Positions 12,406 through 19,869 of a stretch of DNA of 25,395 nt are shown in pieces. The notes beneath the pieces were generated by a model that was not told where the DNA came from, searched no databases, and saw only the letters and a list, made by a program, of their open reading frames with translations. The stretch is taken from assembly GCA_031261245.1 (NCBI GenBank), contig JAISKU010000036.1, forward strand, positions 1 through 25,395, given 5' to 3'. The stretch's first letter is position 1; every line of letters begins with the position of its first letter. The stretch comes from Oscillospiraceae bacterium (GTDB taxonomy: Bacteria > Bacillota > Clostridia > Oscillospirales > Oscillospiraceae). A program made the position numbers and the translations under genes.

Positions 12406-13491
12406 ATGAAACGACGATTTTTGCAGCTCATCCCCCCTGCCGCGCTCATCGCGGCGTTCTACATACTCTGTCGCAACACGCGCGTCATGGACTTCGCGGC
12501 GCGGCGCGTGGGCGGCGCATGGCGGCTCCTCCTCGGCACGATTACGGGCTATCTGCCCCTCTCGCTGTATGAGGTCGGCGGCACCGCGCTCGCGCTCGCG
12601 ATTATCGCCCTCCTCGTCCTCGCGATCATCGCGCTCCTGCGGCGGCGCAACCGCGCGGCGGCCTTCGGCCGCATCGTCGCCCTCCTCGTCGTCGCGGCCT
12701 ACGGCTTCTCGGCGTTCCTGTGGTTTTGGTGCTCGGCGTATTTCGCGCCGCCCGTGTACTACGGCGCACTCGACGGCCGCGGCGTCACGGTGGAGGAGCT
12801 GGAGCGCGCCGCCGTAATCCTCCGCGACGGGGCGAACGCCCTCGCGCCGGCGCTCCCGCGCGACGCGGACGGCCATCTGATCCTCGACCTCGACGAGGTT
12901 ATCGCGGACTCCCGCGACGTGTTCGACGGGCTCACAATCGAATTCCCGCGCCTGTCCGGCTCCCGCGCGAAGCCGAAAAAAATGCTCTACTCGGAGGTCA
13001 TGAAGCGCACCGGCTTCACCGGCGTCTACTTCGCCCTGACGGGCGAGGCGAACATCAGTAAAAACTCCCCGCCCGCAATGCTCCCCGTCACCGTCGCGCA
13101 TGAGCTCGCGCACTCGCGCGGCGTGGCCGCGGAGGACGCCGCGAACTTCTTCGGCGTCGCCGCCTGCCTCACGTCGGGGCTGCCGCTTTTTGAGTATTCC
13201 GGATACCTCGACGGCCTCATCTACACCGTCAACGCGCTGGGCCGCGTGCACGAGACGTACAACTTCACCTCCGGCTACTCGGAGCTCGTGCGCCGGGATT
13301 TGAACGACGTCCGCGACTACTGGGCGCGCGTGGACGAGCAGAACGCGAACAGCCCCGTCGTCGCCGCGATGGCGGAGGTCGTGAACGACACCTACGACGG
13401 CTACCTGCGCGCGAACAATCAGGAGAGCGGCATGGCCACCTACGGTGAGTGCGTCGATCTCCTCGTGGAGTGGCTCTGCCGGAAATACTGA
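12406..13491 (+). CDS. DUF3810 membrane protein with HExxH zinc-peptidase motif
   Basis: A 361-residue protein with an N-terminal membrane part (hydrophobic segments near 7-22, 57-77 and 88-112) and a C-terminal domain of about 250 residues. The HELAH motif (232-236) followed by Glu243 in GVAAEDAANFF resembles a gluzincin-type zinc site, which is conserved in DUF3810 proteins; peptidase activity is predicted, not known. The active domain probably faces outside. Two starts were considered: ATG 12406 (chosen) and GTG 12391, which would lie between the -35 and the -10. The ATG has only AGGA one base away, consistent with leaderless translation. It follows the SleB-like hydrolase, so a role in wall or surface protein turnover is possible but unproven. 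Confidence 0.83.
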   Translation: MKRRFLQLIPPAALIAAFYILCRNTRVMDFAARRVGGAWRLLLGTITGYLPLSLYEVGGTALALAIIALLVLAIIALLRRRNRAAAFGRIVALLVVAAYGFSAFLWFWCSAYFAPPVYYGALDGRGVTVEELERAAVILRDGANALAPALPRDADGHLILDLDEVIADSRDVFDGLTIEFPRLSGSRAKPKKMLYSEVMKRTGFTGVYFALTGEANISKNSPPAMLPVTVAHELAHSRGVAAEDAANFFGVAACLTSGLPLFEYSGYLDGLIYTVNALGRVHETYNFTSGYSELVRRDLNDVRDYWARVDEQNANSPVVAAMAEVVNDTYDGYLRANNQESGMATYGECVDLLVEWLCRKY

Positions 13492-13501
13492 GGCAAACAA
13501 A

Positions 13502-13529
13502 AAACGGCGGGGGCTTCCCCCCGCCGTTT
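13502..13529. terminator. Intrinsic terminator between DUF3810 and citrate synthase genes
   Basis: AAACGGCGGGGG (13502-13513) pairs perfectly with 13518-13529 around CTTC, a 12-bp stem. It lies between two convergent genes, with TTTCTCTC on the plus side and an A-rich stretch on the left that becomes a T-run on the minus strand, so it can serve both. Confidence 0.88.
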
Positions 13530-13532
13530 CTC

Positions 13533-14903
13533 TCATCTGTCCGTAAGCGACACATACGCCTTTTTCGGCGCCACGCTCTTGTACGCCGGCCGGATAATCC
13601 GCCCGCCGGAGACTATCTCCTCAAGTATGTGCGCGCTCCACCCCGCGACGCGCGATATCGCGAAAATCGGCGTGAAAAGCTCCCGCGGCAGGCCGAGCAT
13701 CTCGTACACAAACCCCGAATAGAAGTCGATGTTCGCCGACACGCCCTTGTACATGCGCCGCTCCGCCGAAATAAGCTGCGGGGCGAGCCTCGCGATCGCC
13801 GCGTAGAGCGCGTACTCCTCCTCGCGCCCCTTGTCGCGCGACAAACTCTGCACAAACCCCTCAAAAACCCTCGCGCGCGGATCCGACAGCGAGTATATCG
13901 CGTGTCCTATCCCGTATATCAGGCCGGAGCGGTCGAACGCCTCCTTGTGCAGAATCTTCCGCAGGAAGTCCGCGAGCTCGCCCTCGTCGCCCCAGTTTTT
14001 GACGTTCGCCTTCACGTCGTCCATCATCGCCATCACGCGGTTGTTCGCGCCGCCGTGCTTCGGCCCCTTCAGACTGCCGAGCGCCGCCGCCATCGCCGAG
14101 TACGTGTCCGTCCCGCTCGAGCTTACCACATGCGCCGTGAACGCGGAGTTGTTCCCGCCGCCGTGCTCCGCGTGCAGCACGAGCGCGAGGTCGAGCACGC
14201 GCGCCTCAAGCGCCGTGTAGCTTCGGTCGGGCCGCAAAAGGTACAGAAGATTCTCCGCCGTGGACAGCTTGGGCTCCGGCCTGTGGATAAACAGGCTGTC
14301 GCCGTGCGTGAAATACCTGTATGTATTATATCCGTACGCCGCGAGAATCGGGAACTCCGCGATAAGCTGCAAGCACTGCCGAAGCACATTCGGCACGGTC
14401 GTGTCGTCCGGCTTTCCGTCGTAGTAGTAGAGCGTCAGCACACCGCGCGCGAGGCCGTTCATCATGTCGCGGCTCGGCGTTTTCATTATCGTGTCGCGCG
14501 TGAAGTTCGGCGGCAGGGAGCGGTATCCCCCCAGAATCGTCTCGAACCCGCGCAGCTCGTCCTTTTTCGGAAGCTCGCCGAAAAGCAGGAGGTACACCGT
14601 CTCCTCAAACCCGAAGCGGTCCTCCCTTATAAACCCCGCGACTATGTCCTCGACGTCAATCCCGCGGTAGTAGAGTTTCCCGTCCATGGGAATCTCCTTG
14701 CCGTCAACAATCTTCTTGGCCGTCACCTGCGAGATGTTCGTCAGTCCCGCGCAAACCCCGTTCCCGTCGAGGTCGCGCAGCCCTCTGAACACCTTCTGCT
14801 CCGCGTACAGCGTCTCCGGTATCACGTTCCCGGATATCCTCTCCGCAAGCGCGAGTATTTCGGGGGTCACGGCCGTAAAATCCACCTTTTTCGGCACCCT
14901 CAT
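13533..14903 (-). CDS. gltA: Citrate synthase
   Basis: A 456-residue enzyme condensing acetyl-CoA with oxaloacetate to citrate. The catalytic triad is visible: His283 in GPKHGGANN, His334 in GIGHAIYSLSDPRA, and Asp393 in NIDFYSG. LVLHAEHGGGNNS (242-252) is the conserved acetyl-CoA-side helix. The N-terminal 50 residues, with a GLRDLDG stretch, are the longer form found in many anaerobes. ATG 14901-14903 is used; AGGAGG lies only three bases upstream, while GTG at codon 3 (14895-14897) has an ideal nine-base gap, so the native start may be two codons later. Transcribed alone from a 17-base-spaced promoter. A 2-methylcitrate synthase role cannot be excluded by sequence alone. Confidence 0.93.
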   Translation of the reverse strand: MRVPKKVDFTAVTPEILALAERISGNVIPETLYAEQKVFRGLRDLDGNGVCAGLTNISQVTAKKIVDGKEIPMDGKLYYRGIDVEDIVAGFIREDRFGFEETVYLLLFGELPKKDELRGFETILGGYRSLPPNFTRDTIMKTPSRDMMNGLARGVLTLYYYDGKPDDTTVPNVLRQCLQLIAEFPILAAYGYNTYRYFTHGDSLFIHRPEPKLSTAENLLYLLRPDRSYTALEARVLDLALVLHAEHGGGNNSAFTAHVVSSSGTDTYSAMAAALGSLKGPKHGGANNRVMAMMDDVKANVKNWGDEGELADFLRKILHKEAFDRSGLIYGIGHAIYSLSDPRARVFEGFVQSLSRDKGREEEYALYAAIARLAPQLISAERRMYKGVSANIDFYSGFVYEMLGLPRELFTPIFAISRVAGWSAHILEEIVSGGRIIRPAYKSVAPKKAYVSLTDR

Positions 14904-14940
14904 GCGCCTCCTTTCGTTCGACAGCGGCTATGGTTTTTTC

Positions 14941-14969
14941 ATATTAACCCACAAATGTTAAAAATTCAA
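14941..14969 (-). promoter_or_regulatory. Predicted citrate synthase promoter
   Basis: On the minus strand TTGAAT (14964-14969) and TAATAT (14941-14946) are separated by 17 bases. The start would be near 14934. It is back to back with the murJ-operon promoter, 29 bases away. An 11-base direct repeat, ATTAACCCACA, occurs at 14943-14953, overlapping this -10, and again at 15033-15043. Confidence 0.7.
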
Positions 14970-14997
14970 GCAGATTGCGCCGATAAAAATCAAATTG

Positions 14998-15026
14998 TTG
15001 AAAATTTTCCTCTCGTAGTATATAAT
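14998..15026 (+). promoter_or_regulatory. Predicted promoter of the envelope polysaccharide operon
   Basis: TTGAAA (14998-15003) and TATAAT (15021-15026) are exactly 17 bases apart. The start would be near 15033, where the second ATTAACCCACA copy begins, with AGGAG at 15043-15047 and ATG at 15053. No other convincing promoter is seen in the next 10 kb, so this one may drive the whole operon. Confidence 0.85.
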
Positions 15027-15052
15027 ACTGTGATTAACCCACAGGAGAAAAA

Positions 15053-16378
15053 ATGAAGCAGAAAAACACCGCCACGGCCGTAAGCTCCATACTCGCTCTC
15101 ACGATGCTCGGCAAGCTGCTCGGGCTGCTTCGCGACCGCCTCATGGCGACAAGCTACGGCGCGGGACTGTACGCGAACGCGTTCCTGACGGCGAGCCGCA
15201 TCCCACGCGTGTTTTTTGACGCCGTGTTCGCCTCCGCGATCTCCCTGAGCTTTATCCCCGTGTTCTCCGCGGTGCATGAGCGCGACGGGCGGGCGCGCGC
15301 CCTCGGCTTCGGCGCGGAATTCACAAATCTCGCGGCTCTCGTGACGCTCGCCGTCTCCGCGCTCGGCGTGGTGTTCGCCGCGCCGCTCACGCGCCTGTTC
15401 GCCTCGGGGTACGACGCGCAGACGCTCGCGCTGGCGACCTCGCTCACCCGCATAATGTTCCCGACGGTGTTCCTCACCGGCGTCGCGTTCTCCTTCGTCG
15501 GGATTTTGCAGAGTCTGGAGTGCTTCGCCGTTCCCGCCGTCATCTCCGTCGTGTCAAACGGCATAATCATCGCGTACTACCTCACGTTGAATAACCGCTT
15601 CGGCGTCTGGGGGCTCTCCGCCGCGTTTCTCATCGGCTGGGCGGCTCAGGCGCTCGTGATGGTGCCGTCGCTCATAAAGCGCGGCTTTCGCCCCGTCCTC
15701 CGCCTCGGCGCCGGAAGCGCCGACATGCGCTCGGTAATCCGCCTCACGCTCCCCGTCATGGTCTCCGCGTGGGTACAGCCCGTGTGTCTGGCCATCGGCA
15801 CGCGCTTCGCCTCGTCCCTGAACGGCGGAAGCGGCGTCACGGCGCTCGAGCTCGCGATGAATCTGTACACGATAATAATCGGCGTGTTCGTCCTCTCGGT
15901 GACGAACGTGCTCTTCCCGCGCATCTCGCGGATTGAGGCCGCCGGGGGCGACGTGCTCGCCCCGACCCGCGCCTCGCTCGGCGTTTCGCTCGCGTTCTCG
16001 CTCCTCGCGATGTGCGGCGTCATGCTGCTCGCAAAACCCGCCATCGCCATCATCTACGGCGGCGGCAAGTTTGACGATTCCGCCGTCGCGCTCACGGCCT
16101 CGGCGCTGCGCTGGTGCGCCCCGGGAATGCCCGGCTACGCCGCGACGGCCGTGCTCGGACGCGTGTACTTCGCGCGGAAAAGCGGCGCAGTGCCGCTCGT
16201 CGCCGGAATCGCCGCCATCGCCGTGAACCTCGTGCTCTGCCGCGTATTTACGGAACCGCTCGGCGTCGTCGGCATCGCCCTCGCCTCCTCTGCCGCGATA
16301 ACGACAAACGCGATACTTTTGGCAATGCCGCTCATAAAAGAGGGTCTGTTACGGAGAGAGACATGCAAAAAATCATAA
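15053..16378 (+). CDS. murJ: MurJ/MviN-type MOP flippase
   Basis: A 441-residue polytopic membrane protein of the MVF branch of the MOP exporter superfamily, which flips undecaprenyl-linked precursors across the membrane. The N-terminus (SSILALTMLGKLLGLLRDRL, then GAGLYANAFLTASRIP) and SLSFIPVF are typical MurJ. Around a dozen hydrophobic segments are visible. It is shorter than the roughly 500 residues and 14 helices of common MurJ proteins, seemingly at the C-terminus. AGGAG is five bases before ATG 15053. The stop overlaps the next gene by 16 bases. Because it is directly coupled to a polymerase-like gene and glycosyltransferases, it may flip the operon's own polysaccharide unit rather than lipid II; the symbol is by family only. 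Confidence 0.88.
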   Translation: MKQKNTATAVSSILALTMLGKLLGLLRDRLMATSYGAGLYANAFLTASRIPRVFFDAVFASAISLSFIPVFSAVHERDGRARALGFGAEFTNLAALVTLAVSALGVVFAAPLTRLFASGYDAQTLALATSLTRIMFPTVFLTGVAFSFVGILQSLECFAVPAVISVVSNGIIIAYYLTLNNRFGVWGLSAAFLIGWAAQALVMVPSLIKRGFRPVLRLGAGSADMRSVIRLTLPVMVSAWVQPVCLAIGTRFASSLNGGSGVTALELAMNLYTIIIGVFVLSVTNVLFPRISRIEAAGGDVLAPTRASLGVSLAFSLLAMCGVMLLAKPAIAIIYGGGKFDDSAVALTASALRWCAPGMPGYAATAVLGRVYFARKSGAVPLVAGIAAIAVNLVLCRVFTEPLGVVGIALASSAAITTNAILLAMPLIKEGLLRRETCKKS

Positions 16379-17781
16379 AATCCAGCTTAATATACCGCGC
16401 TATCGCCGCCGTCGCCGCGTTCTTCGGGCGACAGTGGCAGAAAAGCGCGCTGCTCGGCCGCTTCCTCGGCGGCGCGAAAAGCGACGGCGGCGGACTGTTC
16501 TCCGCGCCGTGGACAGGCCTGTGGGCGCTCATTCGCCGCGCGTTTCGCGCCCTGCGCCTCGACACGCTCCTGCGCGGCAGCCTGTTCACGCACCCGGAGC
16601 TCTGGTGCGCCCTCACCCTCGCGGCGGCTCCGCTCATTCCGACGATGGCCGCCGTCGCCCTCGTCTGCGTGTCGTTCGCCTCGCTCTTTCTCAAGCTCGG
16701 CACGGACGCGCACCTCGCCCCGGCGCGCCACCCGGCGATAAGATATATCCTCCTCTTCGCCCTGCTGTACGCCGCCGCGATCTTCACCTCCGTCACGGTG
16801 CGCGGAAGTCTCAAGGGCGGCGCGCTGCAAGTCCTCTTCACGCTCTTCGCCGTCGCCGTGTGCTCCGCGCTGCGTGAAAAAAAGCAGCTCGTGTGGGCGA
16901 TCCGCGCGTTCGCCGTCTCGGGGCTTCTCGTGTCGTGCTACGGACTGCTGCAATACGTGCGCGGCGCAGTCGGCTCGGCGGCGTGGTTCGACTCGGAGAT
17001 GTTCTCCGGCATCGGTATGCGCGTGTTCTCGACGCTCGGCAACCCGAACGTCCTCGCGGAGTACCTGCTGCTCGTGATTCCGTTCACCGCCGCGGCGGCG
17101 CTCTCCGCGAAAAAGGCGCTCGCGCGGCTCTTCTTCCTCGGCTGTCTCGCCGCGATGCTGCTGACTATGGCGCTCACGTTCGCGCGCGGCGGCTGGCTCG
17201 GGCTGATTCTCGCCGCGGCCGTGTTCCTCGTCATGCTCGACCGCCGCTTCATTCTCCTCGGCCTTGTCGGCCTCGTCGCGCTCTACTTCCTGCTGCCCGA
17301 CGTGATAATCACGCGATTACTCAGCATCGGCAACCTCAAGGACGGCTCGACGTCGTACCGCCTGTCCATCTGGTTCGGCACGCTCGCCATGCTGCGCGAC
17401 TTCTGGCTCGTCGGCATCGGCCCCGGCGTGGCGGCGTTCAACAAGGTCTACCCCATCTACGGTTACGGCGCCATCGCGGCTCCGCACAGCCACAATCTGT
17501 ATCTTCAAATAATCTGCGACGCCGGCGTGTTCCCGCTCGTCGTTTTTGTGATTTTCCTGTTCTCATATCTGCGCTCCCTCGCCTCCGCCGTCGCGAAATC
17601 AAAGGACAGGGAGCTCAACTACTACAGAATCGCCGCCGTAAGCGCCGCGCTCGGCTTCCTGCTTCAGGGCGCGACGGACTACTCGTTCTATAACTACCGC
17701 GTCGCGCTCGCGTTCTGGGGCGTCACGGGTCTCGGCATGGCGCTCTCGCGCATATCCGAAAAAACGGAGGAAAGCAAATGA
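16363..17781 (+). CDS. O-antigen ligase/polymerase-like (Wzy_C/WaaL family) membrane protein
   Basis: A 472-residue membrane protein with about ten to twelve hydrophobic segments. NPNVLAEYLL (227-236), FARGGWLG (273-280) and PHSHNLYLQI (374-383, with His375 and His377) in the large outer loop are hallmarks of the O-antigen ligase family, whose members polymerise or transfer lipid-linked glycans to an acceptor. The residue stretch before about 80 is an extra, arginine-rich N-terminal region. ATG 16363-16365 has GGAG six bases upstream; an upstream in-frame extension runs through murJ and is rejected. The gene overlaps murJ by 16 bases and the next glycosyltransferase by four. Its neighbours suggest polymerisation or wall attachment of a secondary cell-wall polysaccharide; the acceptor is unknown. 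Confidence 0.86.
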   Translation: MQKIIKSSLIYRAIAAVAAFFGRQWQKSALLGRFLGGAKSDGGGLFSAPWTGLWALIRRAFRALRLDTLLRGSLFTHPELWCALTLAAAPLIPTMAAVALVCVSFASLFLKLGTDAHLAPARHPAIRYILLFALLYAAAIFTSVTVRGSLKGGALQVLFTLFAVAVCSALREKKQLVWAIRAFAVSGLLVSCYGLLQYVRGAVGSAAWFDSEMFSGIGMRVFSTLGNPNVLAEYLLLVIPFTAAAALSAKKALARLFFLGCLAAMLLTMALTFARGGWLGLILAAAVFLVMLDRRFILLGLVGLVALYFLLPDVIITRLLSIGNLKDGSTSYRLSIWFGTLAMLRDFWLVGIGPGVAAFNKVYPIYGYGAIAAPHSHNLYLQIICDAGVFPLVVFVIFLFSYLRSLASAVAKSKDRELNYYRIAAVSAALGFLLQGATDYSFYNYRVALAFWGVTGLGMALSRISEKTEESK

Positions 17782-18887
17782 TAAAGGTCGTCAACATCAT
17801 CACCGATTCCAACATCGGCGGCGCGGGCGTCGTGCTGATAAACTTCATGCACCGCACCGACACCTCGAAGTTTAAGCACCTCGTCGTCGTCCCGCGCGGC
17901 TCCATGCTCACGGAGCGTCTGCGCTCGCCCGAAATCACCGTTATCGAGCTCGACGGCATTGCGGAGCGCTCGTTTTCCCCGAAGGCGCTCGGCGCGTTCC
18001 GCAAAATCTTCGCGGACTTCAAGCCCGACGTCGTCCACACCCACGCGAGCCTCGCCGCCCGCCTCGCCGCCCGCCTTTACGGCAAGTGCAAGATAATCTA
18101 CACGCGCCACTGCGCCTATGAGCTGCCGCGCAGCGCGACGCGCTTCCCGAAAAAGCAAATCACCGGGGCCGTCTGCAACGCGCTCTCGGATCTGATAATC
18201 GCCATCTCCCCCTCCGCGAGCGAGAATCTCGTCGATATGGGCGTGAACCCGAAAAAAATCTTCGTCATGTTCAACGGCGTCGACCCCGTCCGCGAATTTT
18301 CCGACGAGGAGCGCGCCGCGGCGCGCCGCGCGCTCGGCGTCTCGGAGACAGACTTCGTCTGCGCGATAATCGCGCGGCTTGAGCTCGTCAAGGGACACGA
18401 CTACGTCCTCGAGGCGGCGAAGCTGCTGTCGGAGCGCCCGATAAAGCTCCTCATCGCCGGAACGGGCACGCGCGAGGAGGCGCTGAAAGCCGAGGCGACC
18501 CGCCTCGGCCTGACGAACACAATATTCACCGGCTTCGTCTCTGACGTGGAGCGCATTGAGAACATCATGGACTTACAGCTCAACGCCTCCTTCGGCACGG
18601 AGACCTCCTCGCTCTCCCTGCTGGAGGGCATGAGCCTCGGAATCCCCGCCGTCGTGAGCGACTTCGGCGGCAACCCGTACCTCATCGCCAACGGGGAGAA
18701 CGGCCTCGTCGTCCCGAAAAAGGACGCCGCGGCGCTCGCGGACGCGATCGCCTCGCTCATGGACGACCCGGACAGGATGCGCCGCATGTCCGCCCGCTCG
18801 CGCGAGATTTATAAGGAGCGTTTCACGCTCGAGACGATGGTCAACAACATAGAAAACGCCTACAGGAGAGTGTTAGATGAAAAGTAA
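17778..18887 (+). CDS. GT4-family glycosyltransferase
   Basis: A 369-residue GT-B fold retaining glycosyltransferase. The N-terminal acceptor half has SNIGGAGVVLINFM (11-24) and PDVVHTHASLAARL (83-96). In the C-terminal donor half the phosphate-binding Arg200 and Lys205 lie in ARLELVKG and the EX7E motif is Glu275 to Glu283 in GTETSSLSLLEGMSLGIP. It should be cytoplasmic or membrane-peripheral, adding a sugar to a lipid-linked intermediate. The ATG overlaps the stop of the preceding gene (ATGA), and the next gene starts 11 bases before this stop. The sugar and linkage cannot be read from the sequence. Confidence 0.92.
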   Translation: MIKVVNIITDSNIGGAGVVLINFMHRTDTSKFKHLVVVPRGSMLTERLRSPEITVIELDGIAERSFSPKALGAFRKIFADFKPDVVHTHASLAARLAARLYGKCKIIYTRHCAYELPRSATRFPKKQITGAVCNALSDLIIAISPSASENLVDMGVNPKKIFVMFNGVDPVREFSDEERAAARRALGVSETDFVCAIIARLELVKGHDYVLEAAKLLSERPIKLLIAGTGTREEALKAEATRLGLTNTIFTGFVSDVERIENIMDLQLNASFGTETSSLSLLEGMSLGIPAVVSDFGGNPYLIANGENGLVVPKKDAAALADAIASLMDDPDRMRRMSARSREIYKERFTLETMVNNIENAYRRVLDEK

Positions 18888-19362
18888 ATTCAAGCTCCGC
18901 CTCAATCTTTTTGATATCGTGATAATCATCCTCGCGCTCGCGGCGGGCTTCCTGCTGCTGCGTCTGAGTAACGCCGACGGCGGCGGCGGCACGGTCTTAA
19001 ACCCCGGAAAACAGCTCACGGCGCGCTACACGCTTGAGCTGTCGAATCTTCCCCTCGGCACGGCGGAGCTCATCAAGCCCGGCGACAGGCTGACGGAGGT
19101 CGTCGAAAAGCGCTTCGTGGGCAGCGTCGTCTCCGTCGAGATAACGCCGTACCTCACGACCTCAAAGGACACCTACACCGGCGACTTCATCCTCACGGAG
19201 GTGCCGGAGCGCCGCAGCGCCGTCATTACGCTCGACCTGCCCGCCTCCGACACGGGAAGCGAGATAAACGCCTCCGGCTTCGTGCTGCGCGGCGGGATAA
19301 ACCTGTCCGTCACCGGCCCGGGCTACGCCGGCGTCGGCCTCGTCATAAATGTAGAGAGGTGA
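18877..19362 (+). CDS. DUF4330-like single-pass membrane protein, first copy
   Basis: A 161-residue protein with a short cytoplasmic N-terminus (MKSKFKLRLNLFD), one membrane helix (about 12-30) and an extracytoplasmic beta-rich domain. The layout matches that of the following gene and the DUF4330 family, which has no known biochemical role. It overlaps the GT4 gene by 11 bases and is followed by its paralogue after three bases. Sequence identity to the paralogue is low, mostly in the FDIVIIILALAA-type anchor. Position inside the operon suggests an accessory subunit for a polysaccharide polymerase or flippase, which is inference. Confidence 0.7.
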   Translation: MKSKFKLRLNLFDIVIIILALAAGFLLLRLSNADGGGGTVLNPGKQLTARYTLELSNLPLGTAELIKPGDRLTEVVEKRFVGSVVSVEITPYLTTSKDTYTGDFILTEVPERRSAVITLDLPASDTGSEINASGFVLRGGINLSVTGPGYAGVGLVINVER

Positions 19363-19365
19363 GCC

Positions 19366-19869
19366 ATGAAAAAACTTATTGATGAAAACGGGCGCCTTTT
19401 CGGCAAAATCAGCTTTATCGACGTCCTCGTCGTCCTCGCCGTCGCGGCGATTCTGCTCGTCTCGCTCACCAAAAACGACGTTGTGGAGCAGATCTCCGGC
19501 TCCGTACAGACCACGCCCGTGGAGTACACCGTCATCGCCAAAAATATCCGCGTGACGAACGCCGCTTTGCTGCGGGAGGGCGACTATATATGGCTGGAGA
19601 ACGGCGTGCCCGCCGGCAAAATCACCGGCGTGAGGACGGAGGTCGCCACAACCCTGTCGCAGATCGCGGACGGCCGCTACGTCATCGGCAAGATTGAGAG
19701 CAAGGTGGACGCGTTTGTCACAATCCTCGCGGACTGCTCCTACTCCAACGGCCGCTACTACGCAGACAGGACGTTTGAGCTCAACGTGAATCAGGAGCAG
19801 AAGTACGTGACGAAGTACGAGGCGTTCACCGCCTCGATCACCGAAATAGTACCGGAGAGCGCGAGATGA
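19366..19869 (+). CDS. DUF4330-like single-pass membrane protein, second copy
   Basis: A 167-residue protein starting MKKLIDENGRLFGKISFIDV, with one membrane helix (about 19-35) and an external domain containing EYTVIAKNIRVTNA and EGDYIWLENGVPAGKI. The N-terminal FGKISFIDVLVVLAV anchor and the domain after it are typical of DUF4330. AGAGGTGAGCC provides a good ribosome site before ATG 19366, and the stop overlaps the GT4-CsaB gene (ATGA). Like the first copy it has no predicted enzyme motif. The pairing with CsaB-type genes suggests an envelope role. Confidence 0.78.
   Translation: MKKLIDENGRLFGKISFIDVLVVLAVAAILLVSLTKNDVVEQISGSVQTTPVEYTVIAKNIRVTNAALLREGDYIWLENGVPAGKITGVRTEVATTLSQIADGRYVIGKIESKVDAFVTILADCSYSNGRYYADRTFELNVNQEQKYVTKYEAFTASITEIVPESAR

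Noticed and set aside
11317..13536. 739-codon minus-strand frame
   Set aside because: It is antisense to the SleB-like and DUF3810 genes, very rich in Arg/Val/Glu, and has no recognisable domain.
13449..15056. 535-codon plus-strand frame over citrate synthase
   Set aside because: It is antisense to a gene with an intact catalytic triad and crosses the terminator and promoter region.
16114..16362. N-terminal extension of the ligase-like protein
   Set aside because: The extension lies in another frame of murJ and is Arg-rich; ATG 16363 has a good ribosome site.
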